DNA from: Rhodoferax ferrireducens | Lineage (GTDB): Bacteria > Pseudomonadota > Gammaproteobacteria > Burkholderiales > Burkholderiaceae_C | Length of the DNA: 64,000 nt | Direction of reading: 5' to 3' | Assembly: GCF_003347515.1 (NCBI RefSeq) | Contig: NZ_QEII01000236.1 | Coordinates: 62,001-126,000, forward strand | In this document: positions 32,477 to 43,407 of the stretch, piece by piece | How the letters are laid out: each line of letters starts with the position of its first letter | Position numbering within the stretch: position 1 is the stretch's first letter | Notes under the pieces: model-generated | Seen by the model: only the letters and a program-made list of their open reading frames with translations | Databases searched by the model: none | What the model was told of the DNA's origin: nothing | Program-made: the position numbers and the translations under genes

Positions 32477-33117
32477 ATCGTCGTATGTTTAGTCACCTGT
32501 TCAGCGTGCTTATCTTGAGCGCATCGAGTCTGTTGGCCCTGCCGGCGAGCGCGGCGGATGAACCCGCGGACGCTTTGATCAAACGCCTGTCCACTGACGT
32601 GCTGGACAGCATCAAGGCCGACAAAGCCATCCAGGGCGGGGACGTGTCCCGGATCGTTGCGCTGGTGGATGCCAAGATCATGCCCAACGTCAACTTCCAG
32701 CGCATGACGGCCTCCGCTGTGGGACCGGCCTGGCGCCAGGCAAGCCCTGAGCAGCAAAAGCGGTTGCAGGAGGAGTTCAAGATCTTGCTGGTGCGCACCT
32801 ATGCCGGCGCGTTGACCCAGGTCAGCGATCAGACCATTGAGGTCAAGCCCATGCGTGCGGCCGCTGAAGATAAAGAGGTGACAGTTCGTACCGAGGTCAA
32901 AGGCCGGGGCGACCCCATTCAACTGGACTACAAGCTGGAAAAAACCCCCGGTGAGGGGGCTGGCTGGAAAATCCACAACCTGAACGTGTTGGGCGTGTGG
33001 CTGGTGGAAACCTATCGCAGCCAGTTTGCGCAGGAAATCAATGCCAAAGGCATCGATGGCTTGATTGCCAGCCTGACCACCCGTAACAAGGCCAACACCA
33101 ACGCCAAAAAGGGATAA
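32473..33117 (+). CDS. mlaC: periplasmic phospholipid carrier MlaC
   Basis: A 214-aa soluble carrier between MlaA and MlaFEDB. The signal peptide ends near ASA-A. The Tol-Tol-Ttg2 domain shows VDAKIMPNVNFQRMTASAVG and the LQEEFKILLVRTYAGAL helix, then VRTEVKGRGDPIQLDYKL. It overlaps mlaA by ATGA; mlaB follows after 2 nt. Confidence 0.95.
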   Translation: MNRRMFSHLFSVLILSASSLLALPASAADEPADALIKRLSTDVLDSIKADKAIQGGDVSRIVALVDAKIMPNVNFQRMTASAVGPAWRQASPEQQKRLQEEFKILLVRTYAGALTQVSDQTIEVKPMRAAAEDKEVTVRTEVKGRGDPIQLDYKLEKTPGEGAGWKIHNLNVLGVWLVETYRSQFAQEINAKGIDGLIASLTTRNKANTNAKKG

Positions 33118-33119
33118 GT

Positions 33120-33389
33120 GTGCTGGTATTGCCCAAAGAGTTGACGCAAGTCCACGCCACCGCGTGCCTGCGCATGCTGGTGCAGGGCCTGCGCGCGCTG
33201 CCGGGTCCGGATGTGGTGGTTGACGCAAGCGCGCTGAGCCGCTTTGATTCAGCGGCGCTGGCTGTCTTGCTGGAATTCCGGCGGGAAACGCTGGCGGCAG
33301 GCAAGCGTTTTCTGGTGCGTGGACTACCGGCCCGCCTGGGTGATCTGGCTACGCTGTACGGGGTTGTTGAGTTGCTACCATCCGCTTGA
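33120..33389 (+). CDS. mlaB: STAS-domain protein MlaB
   Basis: An 89-aa cytoplasmic STAS protein that stabilises and activates MlaF. The core DASALSRFDSAALAVLLEF carries the conserved Asp and Ser. The start is a GTG two bases after the mlaC stop; no strong ribosome site is seen, consistent with coupling. Last gene of the mla operon. Confidence 0.88.
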   Translation: MLVLPKELTQVHATACLRMLVQGLRALPGPDVVVDASALSRFDSAALAVLLEFRRETLAAGKRFLVRGLPARLGDLATLYGVVELLPSA

Positions 33390-33497
33390 CTCTCCCGTGT
33401 CTTGGGAGCGACCCCGGCTCATGAAATGTTGAGGAGCGGGCCTGTTCGCCTCGTTTAACAGCGGCCAGTCCCGCAAGTCTCTAAAATAACGCTCTTC

Positions 33498-34510
<1,013 letters not shown>

Positions 34511-34514
<4 letters not shown>

Positions 34515-35266
34515 CCGGCTGGCAAACCCTGCTTTACAAGGAAGTGCTGCGTTTCTGGAAGGTGGCATTCCAGACCGTGGCCGGTCCGGTGCTGACCGCC
34601 ATGCTCTACCTGCTGATCTTCGGCCACGCGCTGGAGGCGCATGTCAAGGTGTACGACAAAATCAGTTACACCGCTTTTCTGGTGCCGGGTCTGGCCATGA
34701 TGAGCTTGCTGCAAAACGCATTTGCCAACAGCTCATCGTCCTTGATCATGAGCAAAGTGATGGGCAATCTGGTATTTTTGCTGCTGACGCCGCTGTCCTA
34801 CATGAACTGGTTTGTGGCTTACGTCGGTGCTTCCGTCATTCGTGGTCTGGTCGTCGGTGTGGGGGTGTTTGCCATTTCCGCCCTGTTCACAGATGTCAGC
34901 TTTTTCGCGCCGCTGTGGATCATGATCTTTGCCGTGATGGGCGCCGCACTGATGGGTACCCTGGGCCTGATTGCCGGCTTGTGGGCCGAAAAGTTTGACC
35001 AACTGGCGGCGTTTCAGAATTTCGTCGTCATGCCCATGACCTTTCTCAGTGGCGTTTTTTATTCCATCCATTCGCTGCCCCCGTTCTGGCAAAACGTCAG
35101 CCACTTGAATCCGTTTTTCTACATGATTGACGGTTTTCGCTTTGGCTTTTTTGGTGCCAGCGACGTGTCGCCCTGGCTGAGCCTGGGTGTTGTGGGCGGT
35201 GCGCTGGTCGCGGTGAGCGCGGTGGCGGTGTATCTGCTTCGCATTGGCTACAAAATACGCAGCTAA
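34511..35266 (+). CDS. ABC-2 type transporter permease (YadH-like)
   Basis: A 251-aa inner-membrane permease with about six hydrophobic segments and the ABC-2 signature MPMTFLSGVFYSIHSLP late in the protein. N-terminal WQTLLYKEVLRFWKVAFQT is typical. It pairs with the preceding ATPase. Its position between mla and ibaG-murA hints at an envelope substrate, but that is inference. Confidence 0.88.
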
Positions 35267-35296
35267 CGGCTTTTTTCCACTTATTAAACTAATGAC

Positions 35297-35542
35297 ATGA
35301 ATGCAGACCAGATCAAAAACATGATTGCGGCTGGCATCCAATGCGAGCATATCGAGCTTGAAGGCGATGGCCGCCATTGGTACGCCACCATTGCGTCCGT
35401 CGAATTTGAAGGCAAACGCGCGATCCAACGCCACCAGATGGTGTACGCGACACTGGGCGACAAAATGAAGAACGATGAAGTTCACGCCCTGTCGATGAAA
35501 ACCTACACGCCGGCCGAATGGGCCGCCTTGCCCAAACCATGA
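35297..35542 (+). CDS. ibaG: BolA-family protein IbaG
   Basis: An 81-aa BolA-like protein that works with monothiol glutaredoxins in Fe-S trafficking. The family helix-turn region FEGKRAIQRHQMVYATLGDKM and the C-terminal ALSMKTYTPAEW are clear. It is placed directly before murA, as in E. coli yrbA/ibaG. Confidence 0.93.
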   Translation: MNADQIKNMIAAGIQCEHIELEGDGRHWYATIASVEFEGKRAIQRHQMVYATLGDKMKNDEVHALSMKTYTPAEWAALPKP

Positions 35543-35596
35543 CCGATTCAATAGGCCTGACGAACATGTGCCTCCGATTCTTGCTGAGCTAACCCC

Positions 35597-36874
35597 ATGG
35601 ATAAATTACTGATTCGCGGCGGTCGCCAGCTGCAGGGCGAGGTTTACATCTCCGGTGCCAAGAACGCCGCCTTGCCGGAGCTGTGTGCCTGCCTGCTGAC
35701 GGCCGAGCCCGTCATCCTGAGCAACCTGCCGCGCCTGCAGGATGTGAACACCATGCTCAAGCTGATTCGCAACATGGGCGTTGACGTGCAGCATCAAGCG
35801 GGCGCGGGCAGGGACGGCCGGGTCACGGTGAACGCCGGATCGCTGACCACACCCGAGGCGCCGTATGAGCTGGTCAAAACCATGCGCGCGTCGGTGCTGG
35901 CGCTGGGGCCTTTGCTGGCACGCTTTGGCCATGCCCGCGTGTCCTTGCCCGGCGGCTGCGCCATTGGCTCCCGTCCCGTGGACCAGCACATCAAGGGCCT
36001 GACCGCCATGGGTGCCGAGATTGTGGTCGAGCATGGCTACATGATCGCCAAACTGCCGCAAGGCTGGACGCGCCTGAAGGGTGCCCGCATCGCCACCGAC
36101 ATGGTGACCGTCACCGGGACCGAAAACTTTCTGATGGCCGCCTGTCTGGCCGAGGGCGAGACCATTCTGGAGAATGCGGCGCAGGAGCCCGAGATTCCCG
36201 ATCTGGCCGAAATGTTGATCAAGATGGGCGCGAAAATCGAGGGTCACGGCACTAGCCGCATCCGCATCCAGGGTGTTGAAAAACTGAAGGGTTGCGAGCA
36301 CCAGGTGGTGGCGGACCGGATCGAGACCGGCACCTTCCTCTGTGCCGTGGCGGCCACGGGCGGCGATGTGTTGCTCCGGCATGGCCGGGTGGAACATCTG
36401 GAAGCCGTGGTGGAAAAGCTGCGGGAAGCAGGCGCCACCGTCACTGAAGTGGCGGATGGGATTCACGTCCAGTCCCAGGGGCGCCTTAAGGCGCAGAGTT
36501 TTCGCACCACCGAGTACCCGGGTTTTCCGACCGACATGCAGGCGCAGTTCATGGCGCTCAACAGCATTTCGCACGGCACCGCCAAGGTGACCGAGACGAT
36601 TTTCGAGAACCGCTTCATGCACGTCAACGAGATGGTGCGTCTCGGCGCCAACATCCAGATTGATGGCAAGGTGGCGCTGGTGGAGGGGGTCGAAAAACTC
36701 TCGGGCGCCACCGTGATGGCGACCGATCTGCGCGCCTCTGCCAGCCTGGTGATTGCCGGCCTGGTGGCCGAGGGCGAAACCCTGATCGACCGCATCTACC
36801 ACCTGGACCGCGGTTACGACCAGATGGAAACCAAGCTGCGCGGCCTGGGTGCCGACATTGAAAGAGTGAAATGA
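35597..36874 (+). CDS. murA: UDP-N-acetylglucosamine 1-carboxyvinyltransferase
   Basis: A 425-aa EPSP-synthase-fold enzyme for the first committed step of peptidoglycan synthesis. [12 protein letters not shown] holds the UDP-GlcNAc/PEP Lys and Asn, and [13 protein letters not shown] holds the catalytic Cys (residue ~121), the target of fosfomycin. [11 protein letters not shown] follows later. Length is standard. The GC-rich repeat A lies between it and hisG. Confidence 0.97.
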   Translation: MDKLLIRGGRQLQGEVYISGAKNAALPELCACLLTAEPVILSNLPRLQDVNTMLKLIRNMGVDVQHQAGAGRDGRVTVNAGSLTTPEAPYELVKTMRASVLALGPLLARFGHARVSLPGGCAIGSRPVDQHIKGLTAMGAEIVVEHGYMIAKLPQGWTRLKGARIATDMVTVTGTENFLMAACLAEGETILENAAQEPEIPDLAEMLIKMGAKIEGHGTSRIRIQGVEKLKGCEHQVVADRIETGTFLCAVAATGGDVLLRHGRVEHLEAVVEKLREAGATVTEVADGIHVQSQGRLKAQSFRTTEYPGFPTDMQAQFMALNSISHGTAKVTETIFENRFMHVNEMVRLGANIQIDGKVALVEGVEKLSGATVMATDLRASASLVIAGLVAEGETLIDRIYHLDRGYDQMETKLRGLGADIERVK

Positions 36875-36877
36875 TGT

Positions 36878-36943
36878 ACCCCCACGCTCACATTCTTTCG
36901 CTGCCCCCCGAGGGGGCGTGTGTCTCCTTTGAGGCGGCTCGGC
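36878..36943 (+). repeat. GC-rich dispersed repeat, copy A (murA/hisG gap)
   Basis: ACCCCCACGCT, then TTTCGCTGCCCCCCGAGGGGGCG, then GAGGCGGCTCGGC match copies B and C in order. The central CCCCCGAGGGGG is a palindrome. The hisG ribosome site AGGAG lies at its right edge. Confidence 0.75.
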
Positions 36944-36953
36944 AGGAGACACC

Positions 36954-37592
36954 ATGATTACCCTCGCATTGTCCAAAGGCCGGATCTTTGAAGAAACCTT
37001 GCCGCTGCTGCGGGCCGCCGGCATCGATGTGCTGGAAGACCCGGAAAAGTCGCGCAAGCTGATCCTGACGACCAACCAGCCCGATGTGCGTGTGCTGGTG
37101 GTGCGCGCCACCGATGTACCGACCTACGTGCAATATGGCGGTGCCGACCTTGGCATCACCGGCAAGGACACGCTGCTGGAGCACGGCAGCGACGGCCTGT
37201 ACCAGCCGCTTGATTTGCAGATCGCCAAGTGCCGCATCAGCGTCGCCGTGCGGGCGGACTTTGACTACGCCTCGGCGGTGAAACAAGGCTCGCGCCTGAA
37301 AGTGGCGACCAAATACGTGGCGATCGCGCGCGAATTTTTCGCCGCCAAAGGCGTGCATGTGGACTTGATCAAGCTCTATGGCAGCATGGAACTCGCACCG
37401 CTGGTCGGACTGGCCGATGCCATCGTCGATCTGGTCTCCACCGGCAACACGCTCAAGGCCAACCACCTGGTCGAGGTCGAGCACATCATGGACATCAGCT
37501 CGCGGCTGGTGGTGAATCAGGCCGCGCTCAAACTCAAGCAGGCGCCGATCCGCAAGATCATTGACGCGTTTGCCTCCGCTATTGGGAAATGA
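36954..37592 (+). CDS. hisG: ATP phosphoribosyltransferase, short form
   Basis: A 212-aa enzyme for the first step of histidine synthesis. It is the short HisGS form, lacking the C-terminal regulatory domain, so it should need the HisRS-like partner HisZ, not found in this window. Visible are [27 protein letters not shown] and the PRPP loop [12 protein letters not shown]. Ribosome site AGGAG lies 7-8 nt upstream. Confidence 0.96.
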   Translation: MITLALSKGRIFEETLPLLRAAGIDVLEDPEKSRKLILTTNQPDVRVLVVRATDVPTYVQYGGADLGITGKDTLLEHGSDGLYQPLDLQIAKCRISVAVRADFDYASAVKQGSRLKVATKYVAIAREFFAAKGVHVDLIKLYGSMELAPLVGLADAIVDLVSTGNTLKANHLVEVEHIMDISSRLVVNQAALKLKQAPIRKIIDAFASAIGK

Positions 37593-37624
37593 AGGCAGAG
37601 GGAATGAGCAAAGACCTTTCACTC

Positions 37625-37703
37625 GTCATCGCGACGCCGCAGGCCGTGGCGATCCATGGTGGAATGCCAACGCACTGGATTGCCGCGCTACGCTCGCAAT
37701 GAC
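37625..37703. repeat. REP-like palindrome between hisG and hisD
   Basis: The left arm (37625-37656, GTCATCGCGAC...TGGCGATCCA) and right arm (37675-37703, CTGGATTGCCGCGC...CGCAATGAC) are imperfect reverse complements, giving a long hairpin. The reading frame over it gives LPRYARNDG, a peptide pattern typical of a widespread palindromic repeat class. Confidence 0.75.
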
Positions 37704-37727
37704 GGTTTCCTAAAGCAATTCATCTTT

Positions 37728-37754
37728 AAAAACGCTATGAAATTAGTAGCTACT
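37728..37754 (+). repeat. AT-tailed dispersed repeat, 3' half copy at the hisD start
   Basis: AAAAACGCTATGAAATTAGTAGC matches the 3' half of the family (GCTATGAATTCAGTAGT in the hisH copy). The ATG of hisD is inside it. The 5' core is absent, replaced by the REP-like palindrome. Confidence 0.6.
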
Positions 37755-39065
37755 ACCGCCCGTCTATCAACCGCTAGCAGCACATTTGATGTTGAATTCA
37801 AGGCGCGCCTGCATTGGTCCGCCGAGGCCGACGCCGCGATTGAGCAGCGGGTGGCGGATATTCTGGCCGACGTACGGCAACGCGGCGATGCCGCGGTGCT
37901 GGATTACACCGCGCGCTTTGATGGACTGAGCGCCAAGACGGTGGGTGAGTTGGAGCTCACACAGGCCGAACTCAAGGCTGCATTCGAGGCCATTCCGGCC
38001 GCCCAGCGCGAGGCCCTGCAGGCCGCGGCCCAACGCGTGCGCAGCTACCACGAGGCGCAGAAAAAGGCCAGCGGCGAGAGCTGGAGCTACCGCGACCAGG
38101 ACGGTACACTTTTGGGCCAGAAGGTCACGCCGCTGGACCGGGTTGGCATTTATGTGCCCGGCGGCAAGGCGGCCTATCCCTCCTCGGTGTTGATGAACGC
38201 CATCCCCGCCCATGTGGCCGGGGTCGGTGAAATCATCATGGTCGTGCCCACGCCCAAGGGCGAAAAGAACGCACTGGTGCTGGCCGCCGCCTATGTGGCC
38301 GGTGTCACTCGCGCCTTCACCGTCGGTGGCGCGCAGGCGGTGGCGGCGCTGGCCTACGGCACGCAGACGATTCCCGCAGTGGACAAAATCACCGGACCCG
38401 GCAACGCCTACGTGGCCGCCGCCAAACGCCGTGTCTTCGGCACTGTCGGCATTGACATGATCGCCGGGCCGAGCGAGATTTTGGTGCTGGCCGATGGCAC
38501 AACGCCGCCCGACTGGGTGGCGATGGATTTGTTCAGCCAAGCCGAACATGATGAGTTGGCGCAGAGCATTCTGCTATGTCCCGACCTGGCTTACATCGAC
38601 CAGGTGCAGGCCTCGATCGACCGACTGCTGAACGAGATGCCGCGCGCCGAGATCATCGCCAAGTCGCTCAATGGGCGCGGCGCGCTGATTCACACGCGCA
38701 GCATGGAGGAGGCCTGCGCCATCAGCAACCGCATTGCGCCCGAACACCTGGAAGTGAGCAGCCGGGACGCGCACCGCTGGGAACCCTTGCTCAAACATGC
38801 AGGCGCCATCTTTCTGGGCGCCTACACCAGCGAATCGCTGGGCGACTACTGCGCCGGCCCGAACCACGTGTTGCCCACCAGCGGCACGGCGCGCTTCAGC
38901 TCGCCGCTGGGCGTGTACGACTTCCAGAAACGCAGCAGCCTGATCGAAGTGAGCGAAGCCGGCGCCCAAGTGCTGGGCCCGATCGCTGCTGAACTGGCTT
39001 ATGGCGAAGGCCTGCAGGCCCATGCGCGCGCCGCTGAAATGCGGCTGAAGGGCGTGAAATCATGA
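37737..39065 (+). CDS. hisD: histidinol dehydrogenase
   Basis: About 442 aa; it oxidises L-histidinol to L-histidine in two NAD-linked steps. Visible are [62 protein letters not shown] and [14 protein letters not shown], with Zn ligands Gln/His in SQAEH. The ATG at 37737 lies in a half repeat with no clear ribosome site; the frame also extends to 37656 through the REP palindrome. It overlaps hisC by ATGA. Confidence 0.95.
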   Translation: MKLVATTARLSTASSTFDVEFKARLHWSAEADAAIEQRVADILADVRQRGDAAVLDYTARFDGLSAKTVGELELTQAELKAAFEAIPAAQREALQAAAQRVRSYHEAQKKASGESWSYRDQDGTLLGQKVTPLDRVGIYVPGGKAAYPSSVLMNAIPAHVAGVGEIIMVVPTPKGEKNALVLAAAYVAGVTRAFTVGGAQAVAALAYGTQTIPAVDKITGPGNAYVAAAKRRVFGTVGIDMIAGPSEILVLADGTTPPDWVAMDLFSQAEHDELAQSILLCPDLAYIDQVQASIDRLLNEMPRAEIIAKSLNGRGALIHTRSMEEACAISNRIAPEHLEVSSRDAHRWEPLLKHAGAIFLGAYTSESLGDYCAGPNHVLPTSGTARFSSPLGVYDFQKRSSLIEVSEAGAQVLGPIAAELAYGEGLQAHARAAEMRLKGVKS

Positions 39066-40234
39066 GCGCCGCCGTAGCGCCGGGCCGCCCCAAGCAAGGC
39101 ACGGCCCCCGCGGGGGGCAGCGCAGTACGCGAAGCGAAAAGCGTGGGGGCGCGCGTCTTTCGTCAGGACGTGCAGTCCATGCACGCCTACGCCATCCAAG
39201 ATTCGGCCGGCATGGTCAAGCTCGATGCGATGGAGAACCCGCACCGGTTGCCTTCCGTGCTGCAAGCGGAGCTGGGTCAACGCCTGGGCGCGCTGGCACT
39301 GAACCGCTACCCGGCTGGCCGGGTGAACGATTTGCGCCACGCGCTGGCCCGTTACGCGGCCATGCCCGAAGGTTTTGACATCATGCTGGGCAACGGTTCG
39401 GACGAATTAATCAGCCTGCTGGCCTTGGCCTGCGCCGTGCCCCCGAGCGCCGCGAACGAATTCAGAACCGCCAGCGTGCTCGCGCCGGTACCGGGTTTTG
39501 TGATGTACGCCATGAGTGCGCAGTTGCAGGGCCTGGCCTTTCACGGCGTGCCGTTGACGGAAGACTTCGAGCTGGACGAGGCCGCCATGCTGGCCGCCAT
39601 CGCGCAGCACAAACCATCCATCACCTACCTGGCCTATCCGAACAACCCCAGCGCGAATTTGTGGGACGACGCGGTGATTGAGAAAATCATCCTGGCCGTC
39701 GGCGCGCAGGGCGGTCTGGTGGTGATGGACGAAGCGTACCAGCCGTTTTCCAGTAAAAGCTATATCGACCGCCTGCCGCGCCACCGCCATGTGCTGCTGA
39801 TGCGCACCCTCAGCAAATTCGGTCTGGCCGGCGTGCGCTTGGGCTACATGATGGGGCCACAGACCCTGATCGCCGAGCTCGACAAGGTACGCCCGCCCTA
39901 CAACATCAGCGTGTTGAACTGCGAATGCGCTTTGTTCGCGTTGGAGCATCAAGCCGTTTTTGCGGCACAAGCTCTTGATGTGCGCGCCCAGCGTGCTTAT
40001 CTTTTGGACGCCCTGGCCAGTTTGCCCGGTGTGCGGGCCTATCCCAGCGACGCCAACATGATTTTGCTGCGGGTGGCCGATGCGCAAAAAACCTTTGAAG
40101 ACATGAGAACACGCAAAGTTCTCGTCAAGAACGTTTCTAAAATGCACCCATTGCTGGCCAATTGCCTGCGCCTGACTGTCGGCACCGCCGATGAAAACCG
40201 GCGCATGCTGGCCGCCCTCCACGAATCACTATGA
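39062..40234 (+). CDS. hisC: histidinol-phosphate aminotransferase
   Basis: A 390-aa fold-type-I PLP aminotransferase. The PLP Lys is in [39 protein letters not shown] and MDEAYQPF are also present. The ATG at 39062 overlaps the hisD stop, and residues ~4-31 ([18 protein letters not shown] onward) are encoded by the GC-rich repeat; the family fold begins near [15 protein letters not shown] restart at the ATG at 39179 would remove the repeat peptide. It overlaps hisB by ATGA. Confidence 0.94.
   Translation: MSAAVAPGRPKQGTAPAGGSAVREAKSVGARVFRQDVQSMHAYAIQDSAGMVKLDAMENPHRLPSVLQAELGQRLGALALNRYPAGRVNDLRHALARYAAMPEGFDIMLGNGSDELISLLALACAVPPSAANEFRTASVLAPVPGFVMYAMSAQLQGLAFHGVPLTEDFELDEAAMLAAIAQHKPSITYLAYPNNPSANLWDDAVIEKIILAVGAQGGLVVMDEAYQPFSSKSYIDRLPRHRHVLLMRTLSKFGLAGVRLGYMMGPQTLIAELDKVRPPYNISVLNCECALFALEHQAVFAAQALDVRAQRAYLLDALASLPGVRAYPSDANMILLRVADAQKTFEDMRTRKVLVKNVSKMHPLLANCLRLTVGTADENRRMLAALHESL
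39070..39152 (-). repeat. GC-rich dispersed repeat, copy B (inside hisC coding)
   Basis: On the minus strand it reads CCCCCACGCTTTTCGCTTCG, then TGCGCTGCCCCCCGCGGGGGC, then CTTGGGGCGGCCCGGCG, agreeing with copy C over most of its length. It is translated on the + strand as part of HisC. Confidence 0.8.
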
Positions 40235-40887
40235 CCACCTCTACGCCGACCGCTGCACCCACTGCTACTCCTCCGCTAGCGTCTGTTTTTACCCCGACCC
40301 CGCGCATCGCGGAAGTGTCCCGCAACACGGCCGAAACGAAGATCACGGTCAAAGTCAATCTGGACGGCACTGGTGTGGCCAAGCTGCACACCGGCATCGG
40401 TTTTTTTGACCACATGCTCGACCAGATCGCCCGCCACGGCATGATCGACCTCGACATCCACGCCGATGGCGACCTGCACATTGACGGTCATCACACGGTG
40501 GAAGACGTGGGCATTGCCTTCGGCCAGGCCGTGCACAAGGCGGTGGGCGACAAAAAAGGCATTCGCCGCTACGGTCACGCTTATGTGCCGCTGGACGAGG
40601 CGCTGTCCCGGGTCGTCATCGACCTGTCCGGGCGCCCCGGGCTGATCATGAACGTGCCCTTCAAGAGCGGCATGATCGGCACTTTTGACAGCCAGCTGGC
40701 GCACGAGTTTTTCCAGGGTTTTGTGAACCACGCTTTTGTCACGCTGCATATCGATAACCTGCGCGGCGAAAACGCGCACCACCAGGCCGAGACCGTGTTC
40801 AAGGCCTTTGCCCGCGCCCTGCGTGCCGCGCTGGAGCTGGATCCGCGTGCCCTGGGCAGCATTCCCTCGACCAAGGGATCTTTGTAA
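40231..40887 (+). CDS. hisB: imidazoleglycerol-phosphate dehydratase
   Basis: A 218-aa monofunctional HisB. Mn-binding motifs [29 protein letters not shown] and the late [13 protein letters not shown] are present. It has a Thr/Pro/Ala-rich N-terminal extension of about 22 residues before the family core ([14 protein letters not shown]), a low-complexity tail of unknown use. The start overlaps hisC by ATGA. Confidence 0.95.
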   Translation: MTTSTPTAAPTATPPLASVFTPTPRIAEVSRNTAETKITVKVNLDGTGVAKLHTGIGFFDHMLDQIARHGMIDLDIHADGDLHIDGHHTVEDVGIAFGQAVHKAVGDKKGIRRYGHAYVPLDEALSRVVIDLSGRPGLIMNVPFKSGMIGTFDSQLAHEFFQGFVNHAFVTLHIDNLRGENAHHQAETVFKAFARALRAALELDPRALGSIPSTKGSL

Positions 40888-40891
40888 TTTT

Positions 40892-40955
40892 ATATGCCAA
40901 ATAGGCCTCTAGCCCCCGTCGATCCTGCGCAAGCAGCTATGAATTCAGTAGTAAT
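40892..40955 (+). repeat. AT-tailed dispersed repeat, copy 5 (hisB/hisH, contains hisH start)
   Basis: GGCCTCTAGCCCCCGTCGAT, CCTGCGCAAGCAGCTATGAA, TTCAGTAGT. It is nearly identical to the hisF/hisI copy in the core. The ATG in GCTATGAA is the likely hisH start. Confidence 0.88.
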
Positions 40956-41622
40956 TGGTGCCCGTCCTAAAACCGTGGCCGTGGTCGACTACGGCATGGG
41001 CAATCTGCGCTCGGTGTCGCAAGCTGTGCTGCACGCGGCCCAGGGCTCTGGCGTCGAGGTGGTGTGGGCGCGCTCGCCCGAAGAGGTGATGGCCGCCGAT
41101 CGCGTGGTGCTGCCCGGCCAGGGCGGCATGCGCGACTGCATGCGCGAGTTGCACGACTCCGGCATGCTGGCGGCGGTCCTGCATGCGGCGGCGAACAAGC
41201 CGCTGATGGGCGTGTGTGTCGGCATGCAAATGCTGCTCGACCACAGTGACGAGCAAGACACCGCCTGCCTGGGCCTGATTCCCGGCAATGTCGTCAAGTT
41301 CGAGCTCGAAGGCCAGCTGCAGCCCGATGGCAGTCGCTACAAAGTACCGCAAATGGGCTGGAACCAGGTCTACCGCAACAACCATGGGGCTGCGCCGCAT
41401 CCGATGTGGGGCGACGTGCCGGATGGCAGCTACTTCTACTTTGTGCATAGTTTTTACGTCCAACCGTCGGATGCGCGCCACAGCGTGGGCGAGACGGACT
41501 ATGGCAGCCGCTTCAGCTCGGTCATTGCACGCGATAATATTTTTGCCACCCAGTTCCACCCTGAAAAAAGTGCCGAGCACGGTTTGTCTCTCTACCGAAA
41601 CTTCCTTCACTGGAATCCCTGA
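40939..41622 (+). CDS. hisH: imidazole glycerol phosphate synthase subunit HisH
   Basis: About 227 aa; the glutaminase half of IGP synthase. The class I amidotransferase Cys is in [11 protein letters not shown], with His and Glu in [11 protein letters not shown]. The family core begins at [12 protein letters not shown]. The start is either 40939 ([10 protein letters not shown], inside the repeat) or 40894 (adds 15 repeat-encoded residues, [11 protein letters not shown]); neither has a clear ribosome site. The partner hisF lies two genes downstream. Confidence 0.94.
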   Translation: MNSVVIGARPKTVAVVDYGMGNLRSVSQAVLHAAQGSGVEVVWARSPEEVMAADRVVLPGQGGMRDCMRELHDSGMLAAVLHAAANKPLMGVCVGMQMLLDHSDEQDTACLGLIPGNVVKFELEGQLQPDGSRYKVPQMGWNQVYRNNHGAAPHPMWGDVPDGSYFYFVHSFYVQPSDARHSVGETDYGSRFSSVIARDNIFATQFHPEKSAEHGLSLYRNFLHWNP

Positions 41623-41680
41623 AGCTTTTGCGCCCGCTGAGCCTCGCCACGCCTCCCTTTTCCCACCACTCTGAAGCATC

Positions 41681-42421
41681 ATGCTTTTAATCCCTGCAAT
41701 TGACTTAAAAGACGGCCACTGCGTTCGCCTCAAACAAGGCGACATGGACCAATCCACCACCTTTGGCGAGGACCCCGCCGTGATGGCCCGCAGCTGGGTC
41801 AGCAAAGGCGCGCGTCGTCTGCACCTGGTGGACCTGAATGGCGCGTTTGCCGGGCATCCGAAAAACGAGATGGCCATTCGCAAAATCCTCAAAGAGGTCG
41901 GCAGCGAAGTGGACGTGCAGCTCGGCGGCGGTATCCGCGATCTCGACACCATAGAGCGCTACCTGGATGCGGGTCTGCGCTACGTCATCATTGGCACAGC
42001 GGCGGTGAAAAATCCCGGTTTTCTGCAGGACGCCTGCACGGCGTTTGGCGGCCACATCATCGTCGGCCTGGATGCCCGCGACGGCAAGGTTGCCACCGAC
42101 GGCTGGAGCAAGCTCACCCGCCACGACGTGGTGGATCTGGCCAAAAAGTACGAAGACTACGGTGTGGAATCCATCATCTACACCGACATTGGCCGTGACG
42201 GCATGCTCAGCGGCATCAATGTGGAATCCACCGTCAAACTGGCGCAAGCCCTGACCATTCCAGTCATCGCCTCCGGTGGCCTGAGCAATATGGCCGACAT
42301 TGAAGCCCTGTGTGCGGTGGAGGACGACGGCGTCGAAGGCGTCATTTGCGGCCGCGCCATTTACTCTGGCGACCTGGATTTTGCGGCCGCGCAAGAACGC
42401 GCTGACGAGCTCAATGGCTAG
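41681..42421 (+). CDS. hisA: ProFAR isomerase HisA
   Basis: A 246-aa TIM barrel converting ProFAR to PRFAR. The first catalytic Asp is in [16 protein letters not shown], and phosphate loops [10 protein letters not shown] and [13 protein letters not shown] are clear, with [10 protein letters not shown] carrying the second Asp. Next is a GC-rich repeat before hisF. Confidence 0.96.
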   Translation: MLLIPAIDLKDGHCVRLKQGDMDQSTTFGEDPAVMARSWVSKGARRLHLVDLNGAFAGHPKNEMAIRKILKEVGSEVDVQLGGGIRDLDTIERYLDAGLRYVIIGTAAVKNPGFLQDACTAFGGHIIVGLDARDGKVATDGWSKLTRHDVVDLAKKYEDYGVESIIYTDIGRDGMLSGINVESTVKLAQALTIPVIASGGLSNMADIEALCAVEDDGVEGVICGRAIYSGDLDFAAAQERADELNG

Positions 42422-42426
42422 GACTA

Positions 42427-42505
42427 TGACCCCCACGCTTGCCACTTCGTGTGCTGCGCTGCCCCCCGAGGGGGTTGGCCTGCCTTGGGGCGGCCCGGCG
42501 ACAGG
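42427..42505 (+). repeat. GC-rich dispersed repeat, copy C (hisA/hisF gap)
   Basis: GACCCCCACGCTTGCCACTT, GCTGCGCTGCCCCCCGAGGG, CCTTGGGGCGGCCCGGCG. It fills most of the 141-nt hisA-hisF gap and matches copy B on the other strand. Confidence 0.8.
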
Positions 42506-42562
42506 CCGCATGACCCCCCCGCTTGTCGTAGCACGTAATGCACGGCCCGGCGTCGCCTGCCC

Positions 42563-43342
42563 ATGCTAGCCAAACGCATCATTCCCTGTCTTGACGTCAC
42601 CGGTGGCCGGGTGGTCAAAGGCGTCAATTTCGTGGAGCTGCGCGATGCCGGTGACCCGGTGGAGATTGCCGCGCGCTACAACGAGCAGGGCGCTGATGAG
42701 CTGACTTTTCTCGACATCACCGCCACCAGTGACGGGCGCGACATGATTCTGCACATCATCGAGGCAGTGGCCTCGCAGGTGTTCATTCCGCTGACCGTGG
42801 GCGGGGGCGTGCGGACGGTGGACGATGTGCGTCGCTTGCTCAACGCCGGGGCCGACAAAACCAGTTTCAACTCGGCGGCGCTGGCGAATCCGCAGGTCAT
42901 CCGGGATGCCTCGGCCAAATACGGCGCCCAGTGCATCGTGGTCGCCATCGATGCCAAACGCCGCTTTGGCGACGACATGCTGAACCGCGGCGAGGGTTGG
43001 GACGTTTACAGCCACGGCGGGCGCCAGAACACGGGCCTCGATGCGGTGGCCTGGGCGCGCCAGATGGCCGAATACGGCGCCGGCGAGATCTTGCTCACCA
43101 GCATGGACCGCGACGGCACCAAGGCCGGTTTCGATTTGGCGCTGACCCGCGCGGTGAGTGATGCCATCAGCGTGCCGGTGATCGCCTCCGGCGGTGTCGG
43201 TACCCTGGACCACTTGGCCGATGGTATCCAGCTGGGTGGCGCCGATGCTGTGCTGGCCGCCAGCATCTTCCACTACGGTGAATTCACCGTCGGTCAGGCC
43301 AAGGCCAGAATGGCCGAGCGCGGCATTCCGGTTCGGATTTAA
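42563..43342 (+). CDS. hisF: imidazole glycerol phosphate synthase subunit HisF
   Basis: A 259-aa TIM-barrel cyclase making IGP and AICAR with ammonia from HisH. Catalytic Asp residues are in [16 protein letters not shown] and [25 protein letters not shown] and [12 protein letters not shown] are the phosphate loops. Standard length. A repeat copy follows its stop. Confidence 0.97.
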   Translation: MLAKRIIPCLDVTGGRVVKGVNFVELRDAGDPVEIAARYNEQGADELTFLDITATSDGRDMILHIIEAVASQVFIPLTVGGGVRTVDDVRRLLNAGADKTSFNSAALANPQVIRDASAKYGAQCIVVAIDAKRRFGDDMLNRGEGWDVYSHGGRQNTGLDAVAWARQMAEYGAGEILLTSMDRDGTKAGFDLALTRAVSDAISVPVIASGGVGTLDHLADGIQLGGADAVLAASIFHYGEFTVGQAKARMAERGIPVRI

Positions 43343-43343
43343 G

Positions 43344-43400
43344 CCTTTTTGGCCTCTAGCCCTCGTCGATGCTGCGCAAGCAGCTATCAATTTTGAAGTA
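43344..43400 (+). repeat. AT-tailed dispersed repeat, copy 6 (hisF/hisI gap)
   Basis: GGCCTCTAGCCCTCGTCGAT, GCTGCGCAAGCAGCTATCAA. It occupies nearly the whole 65-nt gap between hisF and hisI, starting 2 nt after the hisF stop. Confidence 0.88.
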
Positions 43401-43407
43401 AACACAT

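Noticed and set aside
36875..36953. His attenuator/leader peptide before hisG
   Set aside because: No run of His codons; the spacer is a GC-rich repeat copy followed by a ribosome site.
40231..40300. HisB N-terminal low-complexity tail as another repeat-derived segment
   Set aside because: No match to either repeat family on either strand; simply Thr/Pro/Ala-rich.
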